Part shown: positions 17,670 through 27,122 of the stretch, piece by piece
How positions within the stretch are numbered: the stretch's first letter is position 1
How the letters are laid out: each line of letters starts with the position of its first letter
Assembly: GCF_900109515.1 (NCBI RefSeq)
Contig: NZ_FOBD01000015.1
Coordinates: forward strand, 118,459-182,458
DNA: 64,000 nucleotides
Source of the DNA: Paenibacillus sp. OK003
Lineage (GTDB): Bacteria; Bacillota; Bacilli; Paenibacillales; Paenibacillaceae
Reading direction: 5' to 3'
Notes under the pieces: model-generated
Databases searched by the model: none
Told to the model about the DNA's origin: nothing
Seen by the model: the letters and a program-made list of their open reading frames with translations, nothing else
Made by a program: the position numbers and the translations under genes

Positions 17670-18197
17670 ATGAGCCGTTTATTCGTAAAGTTTCAAGAGT
17701 ATGATCGAAATGTATTTATGTGGATTAATGGTCGACTTCATAATCGATTTATGAACTTTTGGCTGTATTATTTCACCCATCTGGGCGGAGCAACTTCTTC
17801 TATTGCAGTATCCTTACTAATCTGGCTGCTGGCTCCCGCTCCTTGGAGTACAACAGGACTTCAGGCATGCATCGCTCTAGCGGTTAGCCACATTCCCGTA
17901 GCAATCGCCAAAAAACTGTATCCGCGCATTCGGCCTTACCTGGCCCTACCGGATACGATTACGTTCCGCAATCCCCTGACGGACCATTCGTTCCCTTCAG
18001 GGCATACTACTGCCGTATTCTCTGTTACGGTCCCTTTTATGACGATGGAGCCGTTCCTGTTGCTGTTGTTACTTCCTGTTGCAATAATTGTCGGATTTTC
18101 ACGGATTTACCTGGGGTTGCATTATCCCTCAGATGTGCTCGCAGGTGCTACAATCGGTACTTTAGTCGCACTTGCAACAGTTGCTTTATGGACATAA
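17670..18197 (+). CDS. PAP2-family phosphatase (undecaprenyl-PP phosphatase-like)
   Basis: A 175-residue membrane protein with the three PAP2 motifs in order: a Lys...Arg-Pro segment (KKLYPRIRPYL), PSGHT, and SRIYLGLHYPSD with the catalytic His. Hydrophobic segments between them form the usual bundle. Members dephosphorylate lipid pyrophosphates such as undecaprenyl-PP or phosphatidic/phosphatidylglycerol phosphates (BcrC, YodM). The start is placed at 17670, 5 bases after AGGAGG, rather than at the upstream ATG at 17643. It is followed 50 bases later by the UgtP-like gene, so the two may be co-transcribed. Confidence 0.88.
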   Translation: MSRLFVKFQEYDRNVFMWINGRLHNRFMNFWLYYFTHLGGATSSIAVSLLIWLLAPAPWSTTGLQACIALAVSHIPVAIAKKLYPRIRPYLALPDTITFRNPLTDHSFPSGHTTAVFSVTVPFMTMEPFLLLLLLPVAIIVGFSRIYLGLHYPSDVLAGATIGTLVALATVALWT

Positions 18198-18247
18198 TGT
18201 GAATATGTTAGACTAAGGAAAACCTAGCAGGAACAGGTGAAGCAAGC

Positions 18248-19396
18248 GTGGAGAAAAAAAGAGTATTACTATTATCTGAAGGCTTTGGCGCTGGTCATAC
18301 TCAAGCCGCTTATGCGCTGTCCAGCAGTTTGCGAAAACTTTCGCCGAATGTGCAAACTAAAGTGCTTGAGTTGGGGAGTTTTTTGAACCCCAGAGTTGCG
18401 CCACTCATCATTACAGCGTACAAAAAAACGGTCATTAATCAGCCCAAGCTCATCGGGTATGTATACAGGCACCAATATAAAAAATCCTTGAACCGGCTGA
18501 CTACACTTGCGTTGCATAAACTGTTCTACACCCATACACGCAGTATTGTGCGTCAGCTCCGTCCAAATGTTATTGTATGCACCCACCCTATTCCTAGTGC
18601 CGTCATATCCAGACTGAAACGTCTGGGTGTGCAGGTTCCACTTTGTACAGTCATCACGGATTATGACGCGCACGGGACATGGATTAGCCCAGAAGTGGAC
18701 CTGTATCTTGTTTCCACAGATGAGGTAAAGTCCAAATTAATGCTGCGGGGTGTATCTTTAGACAAAATTCGGGTTACTGGCATTCCGATCCACCCCAACT
18801 TCTGGGAACATCCCGGGCGGGACGAGATCCGAGGCAAATTCAATTTGAAGAACATGCCTACTGTGCTTGTGATGGGCGGTGGTTGGGGAATGCTTAGTGA
18901 TGAAGTGGTTAACCAGTTATTGACACGCTGGCATGAGGATGTTCAGATTATTTTCTGCCTTGGCCGCAATGACAAAAGCCGAATCAGCATGGAACAGAAT
19001 CCATTGTATCAAAAAGATAATATCCATATCATCGGCTACACCAATGAAGTGGACAAATTAATGGAAGTAGCTGATCTCCTGATCACCAAGCCGGGCGGAA
19101 TGACATGCAGTGAAGGTTTGGCAAAAGGAATCCCCATGTTGTTTCATAATCCCATACCGGGCCAGGAAGAAGAGAATGTTCAGTATTTCACCGCTCGAGG
19201 TTTAGGGGAGCCTATTACTTCCCTTGACGTTGTTGTAAAATGGATGAATAAACTGCTTCATAACTACCCTGACATTGTTCGCAAACGAAAACGCCACATG
19301 GCGCAAATTGCCAAGTATCACCCGATGCAGAGCGCTCAGAGTATTATCGACCTTCTGGACCTGCGTCCCTACTCGGCAGATCAAGCCAGACTGTGA
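18248..19396 (+). CDS. UgtP/MGDG-synthase-like glycosyltransferase
   Basis: A 382-residue GT28-type enzyme. The N-terminal domain shows the MGDG synthase signature (LSEGFGAGHTQAAYALSSSL), followed by HPIPSAVISRL and, in the C-terminal donor-binding half, the motif TKPGGMTCSEGLAKGIPM. Relatives move glucose from UDP-glucose to diacylglycerol (UgtP), making glycolipid anchors for lipoteichoic acid, or act in peptidoglycan lipid steps. It begins with GTG after AGGTGA. The pairing with a PAP2 phosphatase fits membrane lipid turnover. Acceptor specificity is unknown. Confidence 0.85.
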   Translation: MEKKRVLLLSEGFGAGHTQAAYALSSSLRKLSPNVQTKVLELGSFLNPRVAPLIITAYKKTVINQPKLIGYVYRHQYKKSLNRLTTLALHKLFYTHTRSIVRQLRPNVIVCTHPIPSAVISRLKRLGVQVPLCTVITDYDAHGTWISPEVDLYLVSTDEVKSKLMLRGVSLDKIRVTGIPIHPNFWEHPGRDEIRGKFNLKNMPTVLVMGGGWGMLSDEVVNQLLTRWHEDVQIIFCLGRNDKSRISMEQNPLYQKDNIHIIGYTNEVDKLMEVADLLITKPGGMTCSEGLAKGIPMLFHNPIPGQEEENVQYFTARGLGEPITSLDVVVKWMNKLLHNYPDIVRKRKRHMAQIAKYHPMQSAQSIIDLLDLRPYSADQARL

Positions 19397-19426
19397 CGGC
19401 TTCAAACAAGCCTGCATGTACACAGT

Positions 19427-19460
19427 AAAGGTGCCTTCGAATTTGAAGGCACCTTTTTTT
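19427..19460 (+). terminator. Terminator after the UgtP-like gene
   Basis: AAAGGTGCCTTCGA / TTGAAGGCACCTTT and a run of seven T residues, 30 bases after the stop codon. It can also serve the facing gene that ends at 19481. Confidence 0.92.
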
Positions 19461-19480
19461 AATATGAAGAAAAGTACAAA

Positions 19481-21028
19481 CTATTGAATCCCAGCCGACT
19501 TCAAGTAATCCTGCCACTGCTTGGTATACTCCGTCTGAATCTTCTCAAGGCCCGCCTGTTTGGCTTTTTCCATAAATATATTTAGACCCGCTTCTACATC
19601 GTCCACCAATCCTACATTCAACGGATAGAGATACTGCTTCTCTACCTGCTCCAGTGCAGCTTTCTCAGCTTGGTATGGCGTCCAATCCTCAGCAAATCCG
19701 GTGTAGATGTCCGGCTTTTTCATTTTGTCCAGCTCTTTGAAAATAGCCAGCACATCATCAAAGCTCTTATCGTAGAGCATGAATTCAGGATTACGCCAAG
19801 CCCAGCCATTCATGCCTTCGCGTGGGAATCCATTGGTCTGGGCATCGCCCACCATTTTATAATAACCGTCTTGAACTTCAAAGTTCTTGCCTTCCACACC
19901 ATATTCGGTAAGCCAGTTGTAACGTTTGTCGGTAACCAGTTTCTCATAGAATGCGAGTGCTCTCTCCGGGTTTTTGCTGCTGCGTGGAATTGCAAACCCA
20001 TTGTGGATCGGGTGAACCGGTTGTGCAAACCCTTTGGCATTCGGGTAAGGGAAATAACCGAGCTTCCAATCCGGGTGAGTGGACTGAACCTTGATCACAT
20101 CCGCGTTAAATTTGTTCGGGTTCTCTCCCGACAGAACAACCGCCGCTTTGCCATTTTGCAGCAATGAGTTGGACGTATCCTTTACATTCAGCACGTTTTT
20201 CGGGAAGAAGCCTTTGTCCATCCAGCGTTTGTACGTTTTCAGGTCCTCCAGATGCTGCGCAGACCCCCAATAGGAAGTGATATTGGATGGAGTATCATAC
20301 ATGATGTCCAGTCCATAAGGGAGCTGACCTGCGGTATTCACCAGCTTGGATGTTAATTGACGAATACCATGGGTATGGTTTGCATTGCTATCCGCGATTG
20401 GAATCATATTTGGTTCATTGGCTTTGATTCCCTCCAGATAGGCTTCGAGTGTCTCCAGAGATTCCGGTTTGGGCAGATTGTACTTCTCACGCAAATCCTC
20501 ACGGTACGCAATACCCTCAGTAACATATTCAGTCCATGTCGATGGCACAGTATAGATCTTGTCATTGACTTTTACCGCGTTCCACATGTCATCAGGCACA
20601 TAAGCTTTGAGCGTTGGTGCTGCCTTAGGCAATAGTTCATCCAGAGGCAGGAATGCTCCTTTTTTCGCATAGGACTGATAGAACGTCCAATCCGCGGTGA
20701 AGATCAGATCAATCGGTTGACCGGAAGACAGCAGCAATTTGTATTTTTGGTCCCAGTCTGTCCATGAGGTATAGTTGAATTTTACATTGACGTTCAGATC
20801 GGCCTCAGCCAGCTTGTTAATTTCCGACTCAATCACTGGCAGATCCTTGGGTGCATCACCAAGCATGTAGAATTGCAGTGTTACCTTCTCCCCTTTGTTG
20901 TCAGAAGAACCTCCCTGCTCACTTCCTTGCGCCGATCCCCCCGAACCGTTATTACATGCGGCAAGCACCCCGGCAAACAGCATCAGGGCAAGAACCATAG
21001 ACAGGTGCCGAATTGTTTTGTTACGCAT
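19481..21028 (-). CDS. Sugar-type ABC transporter, solute-binding lipoprotein (LplA-like)
   Basis: A secreted lipoprotein of about 515 residues. The signal ends in the lipobox LAAC, followed by a Gly/Ser-rich linker and a large type 1 solute-binding domain of the LplA group common in Paenibacillus. The first ATG (21034) overlaps the GGGAGG site, so the second ATG at 21028 is a better start. It follows two permease genes on the same strand (22072, 21143) in the usual order permease-permease-binding protein. No ATPase is encoded, as is normal for this group, which shares MsmX-type ATPases. Likely ligand: oligosaccharide. Confidence 0.9.
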   Translation of the reverse strand: MRNKTIRHLSMVLALMLFAGVLAACNNGSGGSAQGSEQGGSSDNKGEKVTLQFYMLGDAPKDLPVIESEINKLAEADLNVNVKFNYTSWTDWDQKYKLLLSSGQPIDLIFTADWTFYQSYAKKGAFLPLDELLPKAAPTLKAYVPDDMWNAVKVNDKIYTVPSTWTEYVTEGIAYREDLREKYNLPKPESLETLEAYLEGIKANEPNMIPIADSNANHTHGIRQLTSKLVNTAGQLPYGLDIMYDTPSNITSYWGSAQHLEDLKTYKRWMDKGFFPKNVLNVKDTSNSLLQNGKAAVVLSGENPNKFNADVIKVQSTHPDWKLGYFPYPNAKGFAQPVHPIHNGFAIPRSSKNPERALAFYEKLVTDKRYNWLTEYGVEGKNFEVQDGYYKMVGDAQTNGFPREGMNGWAWRNPEFMLYDKSFDDVLAIFKELDKMKKPDIYTGFAEDWTPYQAEKAALEQVEKQYLYPLNVGLVDDVEAGLNIFMEKAKQAGLEKIQTEYTKQWQDYLKSAGIQ

Positions 21029-21142
21029 ACGCATCCTCCCTTTTTGTGATCAACCTTATATGTTAGCGCAGACTCGCCATGGTTCAGACGCAGACGGGCA
21101 GACAGCTATCCCGCATATTCGCACCCACAGCGCGTAAGCGTT

Positions 21143-22042
21143 CTAACCTTTCACCGCACCAATGGTAAGACCCTTGACAAAGTAACGCTGTACAAATGGA
21201 TACAGGAACAAAATGGGGCCAGTAACCACAATAGCCATCGCCATTTTGGTCGATTCGGTAGGTACATCCTGGCTAAGTGTTATGCCGGTACCAATCGCCA
21301 TCTGATCAATGAAGGTAATTGTGTTCATGGTGTTATACAAATAAAATTGCAGCTGGTACATGTCCGGGTTGTTAATGAACAATGATGATGTGAACCAGTC
21401 ATTCCAGTATCCCAGTGCCAGAAATAACCCTACAGTGGCAATGCCGGGCATCGCCAGTTTCAGTACTACGCTAAAGTAAATGCGGAAATCATTCGCGCCA
21501 TCGATTTTGGCGGACTCGATCAGCTCATCCGGAACAGCTGAACGAATGAAGTTTTTCATCAGGATAATGAGAAATGGCGTCATCAGTCCCGGAAAAATCA
21601 ACACCGTATATGTGTCCGTAAGATTGAAATAATTTGCCAGCATGATGTACCAAGGAACCAATCCCCCACCAAAGAGGGTTGTAAAGTAGATGAAAAATGA
21701 GAAGGCGTTCCGGTACTTGAAATCTTTGCGTTGCAGTACAAATCCCGCCATCGTAATGAGAAATAGTCCAAGAGCCGTACCCACAACAGTTGTAAAAACC
21801 GTCACGCCATAAGCTTTGAGCACCTGTGTCGGAAATTTGAACACCATCTTATAACCTTCCAGGGAAAAATCGGTGGGAAAGAGGTGATACCCATCTCTTA
21901 CAATGGATTCATTGCTGCTGAATGAGCCGGATAAAATCAAAAGAAATGGAATGATACAGATTAAGGAAAGAATCAGGATCATGCTGTAAGCGATGATTTG
22001 AAACAACAAGGTGAATTCCGTATCTCGGGCACGAGTATGCAT
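21143..22042 (-). CDS. Carbohydrate ABC transporter permease (LplC/YtcP-like)
   Basis: A 299-residue permease with six hydrophobic segments and the EAA loop ELIESAKIDGANDFRIYFSVVLKLAMP near residue 185. The C-terminal VKGLTIGAVKG is diagnostic of the LplC group. It pairs with the other permease 29 bases upstream and the binding protein 114 bases downstream. The start ATG follows GAAGGGAG. Confidence 0.92.
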   Translation of the reverse strand: MHTRARDTEFTLLFQIIAYSMILILSLICIIPFLLILSGSFSSNESIVRDGYHLFPTDFSLEGYKMVFKFPTQVLKAYGVTVFTTVVGTALGLFLITMAGFVLQRKDFKYRNAFSFFIYFTTLFGGGLVPWYIMLANYFNLTDTYTVLIFPGLMTPFLIILMKNFIRSAVPDELIESAKIDGANDFRIYFSVVLKLAMPGIATVGLFLALGYWNDWFTSSLFINNPDMYQLQFYLYNTMNTITFIDQMAIGTGITLSQDVPTESTKMAMAIVVTGPILFLYPFVQRYFVKGLTIGAVKG

Positions 22043-22071
22043 AGTGGTTCTCCCTTCTGCCTAAAGGCGTT

Positions 22072-22977
22072 TTAGAACAAGGCGTAGTCCTCATTCACTT
22101 TACGAATGATATAGTTGACGGTCATGATCAGGATAAAACCGAACAGCGATTGATACAGACCAGCCGCAGTAGCCATTCCGATATCAAACGTCACTTTCAG
22201 GGAACGATACACATACGTATCGATGATATCTGTAGCGTTATATAAGACACCGTTATTTCCTATGAGTTGGTAAAATAGATCGAACTGTCCCTTCATAATG
22301 CTCCCGAGGGAGAATAACAGCAGGATGACAAAGGTCGGTTTTAGCATGGGTACAGTGATGTACCAAATACGCTGAAAGATATTGGCCCCGTCAATCCGGG
22401 CGGCCTCGTAATACTCATCGCTGATCCCTGTAATGGCTGCAAGGTAGATGACCATGCTGTACCCGAGATTTTTCCACAGATAAAAAATGATGATCAGAAA
22501 CACCCAGATCCAGGGTGTGTTGTAAATATCAATTGGCCCCGCCTCAAAACGTTTGAGTACCGTGTTCACAAAACCAGATTCATAGTTGAACATGTTGTAA
22601 GCGATTACACTCAATAGTACAAACGAGATGAAATACGGTAAAAACATGACCGACTGCGTAATTTTCTTAAACACTTTTCCCCGAATTTCACTGAGCAAAA
22701 TCGCACAGAAGATCGCTAGCCCGTTTCCCAATATAATGAAGGCCAGATTGTACCCCACCGTGTTGGTTGTCAGCTTCAGCAGCATTCCGGATTGCCACAG
22801 GAACTTGAAGTTCTCCAGGCCCACAAACGGGCTGCCGAACAAACCACCTTCAAAATCATAGCGGGTAAACGCATAATAGATGCCGACCATCGGAAAATAC
22901 GAGTTAATCAGAAAAAAGATCAGTGTAGGCAGCAGCATGAGAAACATGATTTTGTTTTTGTTCAATTCTTTGAGCAT
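22072..22977 (-). CDS. Carbohydrate ABC transporter permease (LplB/YteP-like)
   Basis: A permease of about 301 residues starting at the ATG at 22977 (MLKELNKNKIMFLMLLP), 8 bases after GGGAGG. The longer open frame up to 23070 has no ribosome binding site. Six hydrophobic segments and the EAA loop (EYYEAARIDGANIFQRIWYITVPMLKP) are present. It is the first gene of the importer operon, divergent from the AraC regulator at 23380. Confidence 0.92.
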   Translation of the reverse strand: MLKELNKNKIMFLMLLPTLIFFLINSYFPMVGIYYAFTRYDFEGGLFGSPFVGLENFKFLWQSGMLLKLTTNTVGYNLAFIILGNGLAIFCAILLSEIRGKVFKKITQSVMFLPYFISFVLLSVIAYNMFNYESGFVNTVLKRFEAGPIDIYNTPWIWVFLIIIFYLWKNLGYSMVIYLAAITGISDEYYEAARIDGANIFQRIWYITVPMLKPTFVILLLFSLGSIMKGQFDLFYQLIGNNGVLYNATDIIDTYVYRSLKVTFDIGMATAAGLYQSLFGFILIMTVNYIIRKVNEDYALF

Positions 22978-23379
22978 GGCTCGATCCCTCCCGAATTTCT
23001 TACGGCGCGGCGCGCAGTGGAGCTCTGTTTTTATTGTAGATGCCCTGAGTGCTACCGGATACTGAATCATTCGGCCGGATCATGAACGATTCTGCGAAAC
23101 CGAATATGAACAATATGAACGAACACTGAAATGAATGCCTGAGCGTTCACAAAAGTTGATATCGTGCATAGGTTGAACCTAGTGAACAATAAAGCGAAAG
23201 TTGAACTTTAGCGAAGGAAATCGGGCATAGCATGCCGTCCATCGTTGATGTAAACGCATACATAATATATAATTCAAAGATACATCCGTGATTCACCACG
23301 CCCATATATGAAGTCTCATCCTTCGCTATGAAGTCTAACTTTGTTCATCCAAAACAGGAGGTCCACGGGAGGAAAGATC
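22978..23379. promoter_or_regulatory. Divergent control region of the importer and its AraC regulator
   Basis: A cre-like sequence TGTAAACGCATACA (23249-23262) matches 13 of 14 consensus positions for CcpA. The 10-base direct repeat TATGAAGTCT occurs at 23307-23316 and 23327-23336, exactly 20 bases apart, as expected for an AraC-family binding pair. GTTGAAC occurs at 23172 and 23201, and TGAAC elsewhere nearby. No gene is seen in this gap. Confidence 0.5.
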
Positions 23380-25626
23380 ATGCGTAAACGTTCAGAGGAC
23401 AGTCAGAAGGTGTTTGCACGGATTCTCATCGGCATTATTGTTAGCACCGTTGCCACCTTGCTTGTGGCTTCCACCATTTTGTACGTCAACTATAATCGTA
23501 TTGCTCTTCGTCAGGTCTACCGAACCGATATGAACGGCCTTACCCAGACCAGTCGGGAAGTCTCCAAGATGACCGAGACCGCCAAATCACTGTCTTATCA
23601 GATTTATCAGGATTACACCATATCTGCTCTGTTGCTCTATTCGAATCCGAGTATCTATGAAATTACGCCAGCGATGGAACAACTCGACAACTATCGCATG
23701 TCCCTGCCTTTTATCGAATCCATCTATGTATATAACTCCAAAAATGATGAGTTCTTTATCAGTTCCAATGAAGTTCGCAATGGACAACAGTCTATCTCGG
23801 AAATTGACGATCAAGGGATTACAAGCATCCTTGACCGTTTCCATGATTACAAACCTTTTGTCCCCATTCCGCGTACATACCAGGTTGGGTCCACCGAGGA
23901 AACCCAGGTCAGCAGCTATACGTACCTCTGTTATGACACGATCAATGACAATGCTACACTGAATTATGCGGTCGTCGTAAATATCAAGGACGACTGGCTC
24001 AGTCCCAATATGAACTCAGCCGATCAGCCAGGGAAAACGTTTATTATCAATGAACAGGGACAGTTATTGTCCGATTTCAGCAATCGTGCGTTGATGAAAG
24101 ATTTGTCCAATGAAACGTTTATGCAGCCCATTCTGCAGAATAAGGAGCAGTCCGCTTACTTTACAGCAGAAGTTGATGGAGAAAAGTCACTTATCACCTA
24201 CACGGCTCCTGACAACCTCGGGTGGCGCTATGTTCGAATCACGCCTTATGACCTCATCACCTCAGATATTCGCAATATGCGAACTCACACCGTTCTGTTT
24301 TGTCTTGGGCTATTAATTGCCGGAGTGTTCTTGTCCTACCTCGTGTCCCGGAAGCTGTATCATCCCATTGATAAAGTGCTTGTCCGTATGCGTGTGATGG
24401 AAGCGGAGCGTCGTGGCAGTCTGCATCTATTGCGACAGGATTTTCTACGCGGGGCTTTGCAAGGACGGGAAACGGTAACGGGAGGCATGCTGGAGGAACG
24501 AATGAAGTTCTATGGCTCTTCTGTTGATGTTCATTGTCTAACCAGACTGGTACTGCTTCGTATTGATCATTTTACCGATTTCAGCGATACCTACCGGGAT
24601 GAAGTCCAACTTGTAAAATACGCGATGATGAACATTTGCACGGAAACAGCTGACCTCTACTACCACACCGAAGCTGTGGACATGGGCGGAGATCTGATTA
24701 CACTTATCTTTAATAATAAAATTCAGGATGAAGCTGATGATGAGCGTAGCCCCATTGAGGACCTGCTACGTATGATGCAGGCTGCCGTGATGACACATCT
24801 AAGATGTTCCATTTCATTTACTATCGGACCAGCGGAAGATTCACTGGAAAACAGTATTGCTTCGTATACCCGATCAGCAGAAGCTTCTCTTCATCGTTTG
24901 TTCCTAGGCCCTGGATGCCTGATTTATACCTCGGACATCATGGCGTACCATGCCAAAGAATATGCTTTCCCTGTTGGAAAAGAGAGACAGCTGATTGATT
25001 GCCTGATGACAGGCAAGACAGGCGAGGCCAAACAGGTCTATGCAGACATCGTGAGCGAAACGGCAACCTACCCATTTACCGTATTTCAACTCGCTCTGTC
25101 CCATCTGACCATGACCCTGAATCATGTGAGAAACACACTCAAAAAGAACAACCAGCTTACCCTTGAATCCATCTCCGACCGTTCAATGCTGCCGATCCAT
25201 GATGCCGAGGATTTAAGTGAAGTTCACGAACACTTTTATCGCATGTTTGAGGAGCTTGGATCCAAAGTTGAGGAAAAAAGAACACTCAAACACGAAGAAC
25301 TCATTCGCAAAATTAACTGCATTATTGAACGAGATTACGCAGACACCAATCTTTGTCTAACCTCGATTGCGGACGAACTAGCCATGTCACCCATCTATGT
25401 CAGCAGGCTCTATAAACAACTAACGTTAAAAGGACTAACCGATGTTATTAATGAGACGCGCATAGCCAAAGCGCAATATCTGCTCATTGAGACAGAACAC
25501 TCTGTAGCTGATATTGCCGAGCAAACCGGATTCACCAACAGTTCTTATTTCTATCGGATGTTCAAAAAATTCAACGGCGTTACTCCCAACGATTATCGAC
25601 GTAAGGAGCTTCATTCGGAGCTTTAG
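23380..25626 (+). CDS. Membrane-anchored AraC-family transcriptional regulator
   Basis: About 748 residues. A first membrane helix (near residues 13-37), an extracellular sensor domain of about 270 residues, a second helix (CLGLLIAGVFLSYLVSRKLY, near 308-327), a cytoplasmic linker, then a C-terminal AraC double helix-turn-helix (NLCLTSIADELAMSPIYVSRLYKQ and SVADIAEQTGFTNSSYFYRMFKKF). This one-component design is common in Paenibacillus next to Lpl-type importers and senses sugars outside the cell. The start at 23380 follows GGGAGG; the upstream TTG at 23341 is unlikely. It probably controls the divergent transporter operon. Confidence 0.9.
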   Translation: MRKRSEDSQKVFARILIGIIVSTVATLLVASTILYVNYNRIALRQVYRTDMNGLTQTSREVSKMTETAKSLSYQIYQDYTISALLLYSNPSIYEITPAMEQLDNYRMSLPFIESIYVYNSKNDEFFISSNEVRNGQQSISEIDDQGITSILDRFHDYKPFVPIPRTYQVGSTEETQVSSYTYLCYDTINDNATLNYAVVVNIKDDWLSPNMNSADQPGKTFIINEQGQLLSDFSNRALMKDLSNETFMQPILQNKEQSAYFTAEVDGEKSLITYTAPDNLGWRYVRITPYDLITSDIRNMRTHTVLFCLGLLIAGVFLSYLVSRKLYHPIDKVLVRMRVMEAERRGSLHLLRQDFLRGALQGRETVTGGMLEERMKFYGSSVDVHCLTRLVLLRIDHFTDFSDTYRDEVQLVKYAMMNICTETADLYYHTEAVDMGGDLITLIFNNKIQDEADDERSPIEDLLRMMQAAVMTHLRCSISFTIGPAEDSLENSIASYTRSAEASLHRLFLGPGCLIYTSDIMAYHAKEYAFPVGKERQLIDCLMTGKTGEAKQVYADIVSETATYPFTVFQLALSHLTMTLNHVRNTLKKNNQLTLESISDRSMLPIHDAEDLSEVHEHFYRMFEELGSKVEEKRTLKHEELIRKINCIIERDYADTNLCLTSIADELAMSPIYVSRLYKQLTLKGLTDVINETRIAKAQYLLIETEHSVADIAEQTGFTNSSYFYRMFKKFNGVTPNDYRRKELHSEL

Positions 25627-25690
25627 CAGACTTCAAACGAAAAACGAAGATCAACAAGTGGTGTATTGAGGTTTAGTTCAATCAGAACAG

Positions 25691-25741
25691 CAAAAAAGCG
25701 TGATATGTGAGTCAGATAGTCGGACTCATATCACGCTTTTT
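25691..25741. terminator. Bidirectional terminator between the AraC regulator and trmB
   Basis: AAAAAAGCGTGATATG and CATATCACGCTTTTT form a long stem, with A and T tracts at both ends, between the two converging genes. Confidence 0.92.
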
Positions 25742-25750
25742 GATATTATA

Positions 25751-26500
25751 TTACTCTTGATCTTCGACAGACTCGTCCGCAGCTTCCCGCACTTTATACT
25801 TGTCCAAGCGGATTTGTTGATACTCGCGCAAGGCCTCTTCACCCACGATGACTTCAACCCGGTGAATGTTCATGCCTTTGCCCATGAATTTCTGCTCATA
25901 CTCTGTCATGACATGCTCTTCATTCAATCCATCACGGTGCAGGTTCAGGGACAGATTGGTCATTTGCAGACCAAAGTCGGCAATCGCATTGAGAGAGAAA
26001 TCAAACAATGTCTCCGAATCGGTTTTGAAATGAATCTGTCCTTTGGTGTTAAGCAGTTCCGTATATTTCTTCAGGAAGCGTGGATGTGTCAAACGACGGC
26101 GTGCATGCTTGGCTTTCGGCCAAGGATCGCTGAAGTTCAGATAAATCCGTTCCAGTTCTTCCTGTTCAAATACATCTTCAATCTGTTCGATATTAGCCAG
26201 CGCCAGCTTCAGGTTAGGCGGTGTCTCCACTTCTGCCTGACTCCATGCTTTCCGAGCCTTCTCGCTGGCACGACGCACCAGCTCATCATACATATCAATA
26301 CCGATAAAATTAAATTCCGGATATTTATAACTCATTTGGCTGATAAATTGACCTTTACCCATGCCAAATTCCACAAAGATCGGATGGTCATTGCCAAACA
26401 GTTCAGACCACTTTCCTTTGTACTGTTTGGGATCAAGAACAACGAGGTCAACTTGTTGCTCCAGATTTTCCCGAATCCCTTTTCTGCCACGTAAACGCAT
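25751..26500 (-). CDS. trmB: tRNA (guanine-N7)-methyltransferase
   Basis: TrmB makes m7G46 in tRNA using S-adenosylmethionine. The protein (249 residues) shows the SAM-binding VEFGMGKGQF motif and the diagnostic FSDPWPKAKHARRRL segment. GGAGG precedes the ATG at 26500 (MRLRGRKGIRENLE); the open frame extends 7 codons upstream. The acidic C-terminal tail (EAADESVEDQE) goes slightly beyond the usual family end. It stands as a single gene on the minus strand. Confidence 0.96.
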   Translation of the reverse strand: MRLRGRKGIRENLEQQVDLVVLDPKQYKGKWSELFGNDHPIFVEFGMGKGQFISQMSYKYPEFNFIGIDMYDELVRRASEKARKAWSQAEVETPPNLKLALANIEQIEDVFEQEELERIYLNFSDPWPKAKHARRRLTHPRFLKKYTELLNTKGQIHFKTDSETLFDFSLNAIADFGLQMTNLSLNLHRDGLNEEHVMTEYEQKFMGKGMNIHRVEVIVGEEALREYQQIRLDKYKVREAADESVEDQE

Positions 26501-26573
26501 CTTATTCCTCCGTTTATCCATACTTGTCTCAGAATCATTTTGCCGAAGAACTGGCTAATTGTAAAGAGCAATG

Positions 26574-26624
26574 AAAAAGGAATCTTCGGATCTGCCACTT
26601 TGGGGCAAATCTCAAAGATTCCCT
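26574..26624 (-). terminator. Terminator downstream of the 65-residue gene
   Basis: AGGGAATCTT / AAGATTCCT with a matching inner stem and TTTTTC on the minus strand, between the small gene and trmB. Confidence 0.75.
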
Positions 26625-26652
26625 CTTCGATTTATTTGGAATTGGGGTCCAA

Positions 26653-26850
26653 CTACTTTAATAGTTCATAGTCTACCTTATCTTGGTGTGAAAAATCAAA
26701 TGTCTTTTCGAAAGCATCGCGAACTTTTTGTCTTGCAGCCGCTTTCACTTTCGGATTGCCATTGAAACGAACACCTGTCAAAGCCAGAGCTTCTTCTGCC
26801 GTCAGTTCTACAGAAACATGATGAAGATCATTATTAACTTGGGAATTCAT
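26653..26850 (-). CDS. Small conserved-looking hypothetical protein
   Basis: A 65-residue acidic protein (MNSQVNNDLHHVSVELTAEEAL...) with no membrane segment. The ATG is preceded by GAGGTGAT and a terminator follows, so it looks like a real, independently transcribed gene. I do not recognise a family. It may be a small regulatory or stress protein, but there is no evidence for a role. Confidence 0.7.
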   Translation of the reverse strand: MNSQVNNDLHHVSVELTAEEALALTGVRFNGNPKVKAAARQKVRDAFEKTFDFSHQDKVDYELLK

Positions 26851-27122
26851 TCATATCACCTCACGGTATAGTATGGTCCATGACGTCAACATTGATTCAA
26901 ATGCTATGATGAATAGTACCCATTAGATGGTGTCTGACGCTGGTTTAAATATAACATAATGTGTAAACTATAGCAAGGATAAAACCCCGTTTCTACGGCC
27001 TATTTTTGCGACTAGATTCCCCTTTTTTTGAGTTTTTTGATACAATGGTAAAAGTTCAAAAAGAGTCGAATTCGGTAATAGAATAAGCAAGCCATTAGGT
27101 AAGCCAAAGGAGTACCCTGAAG

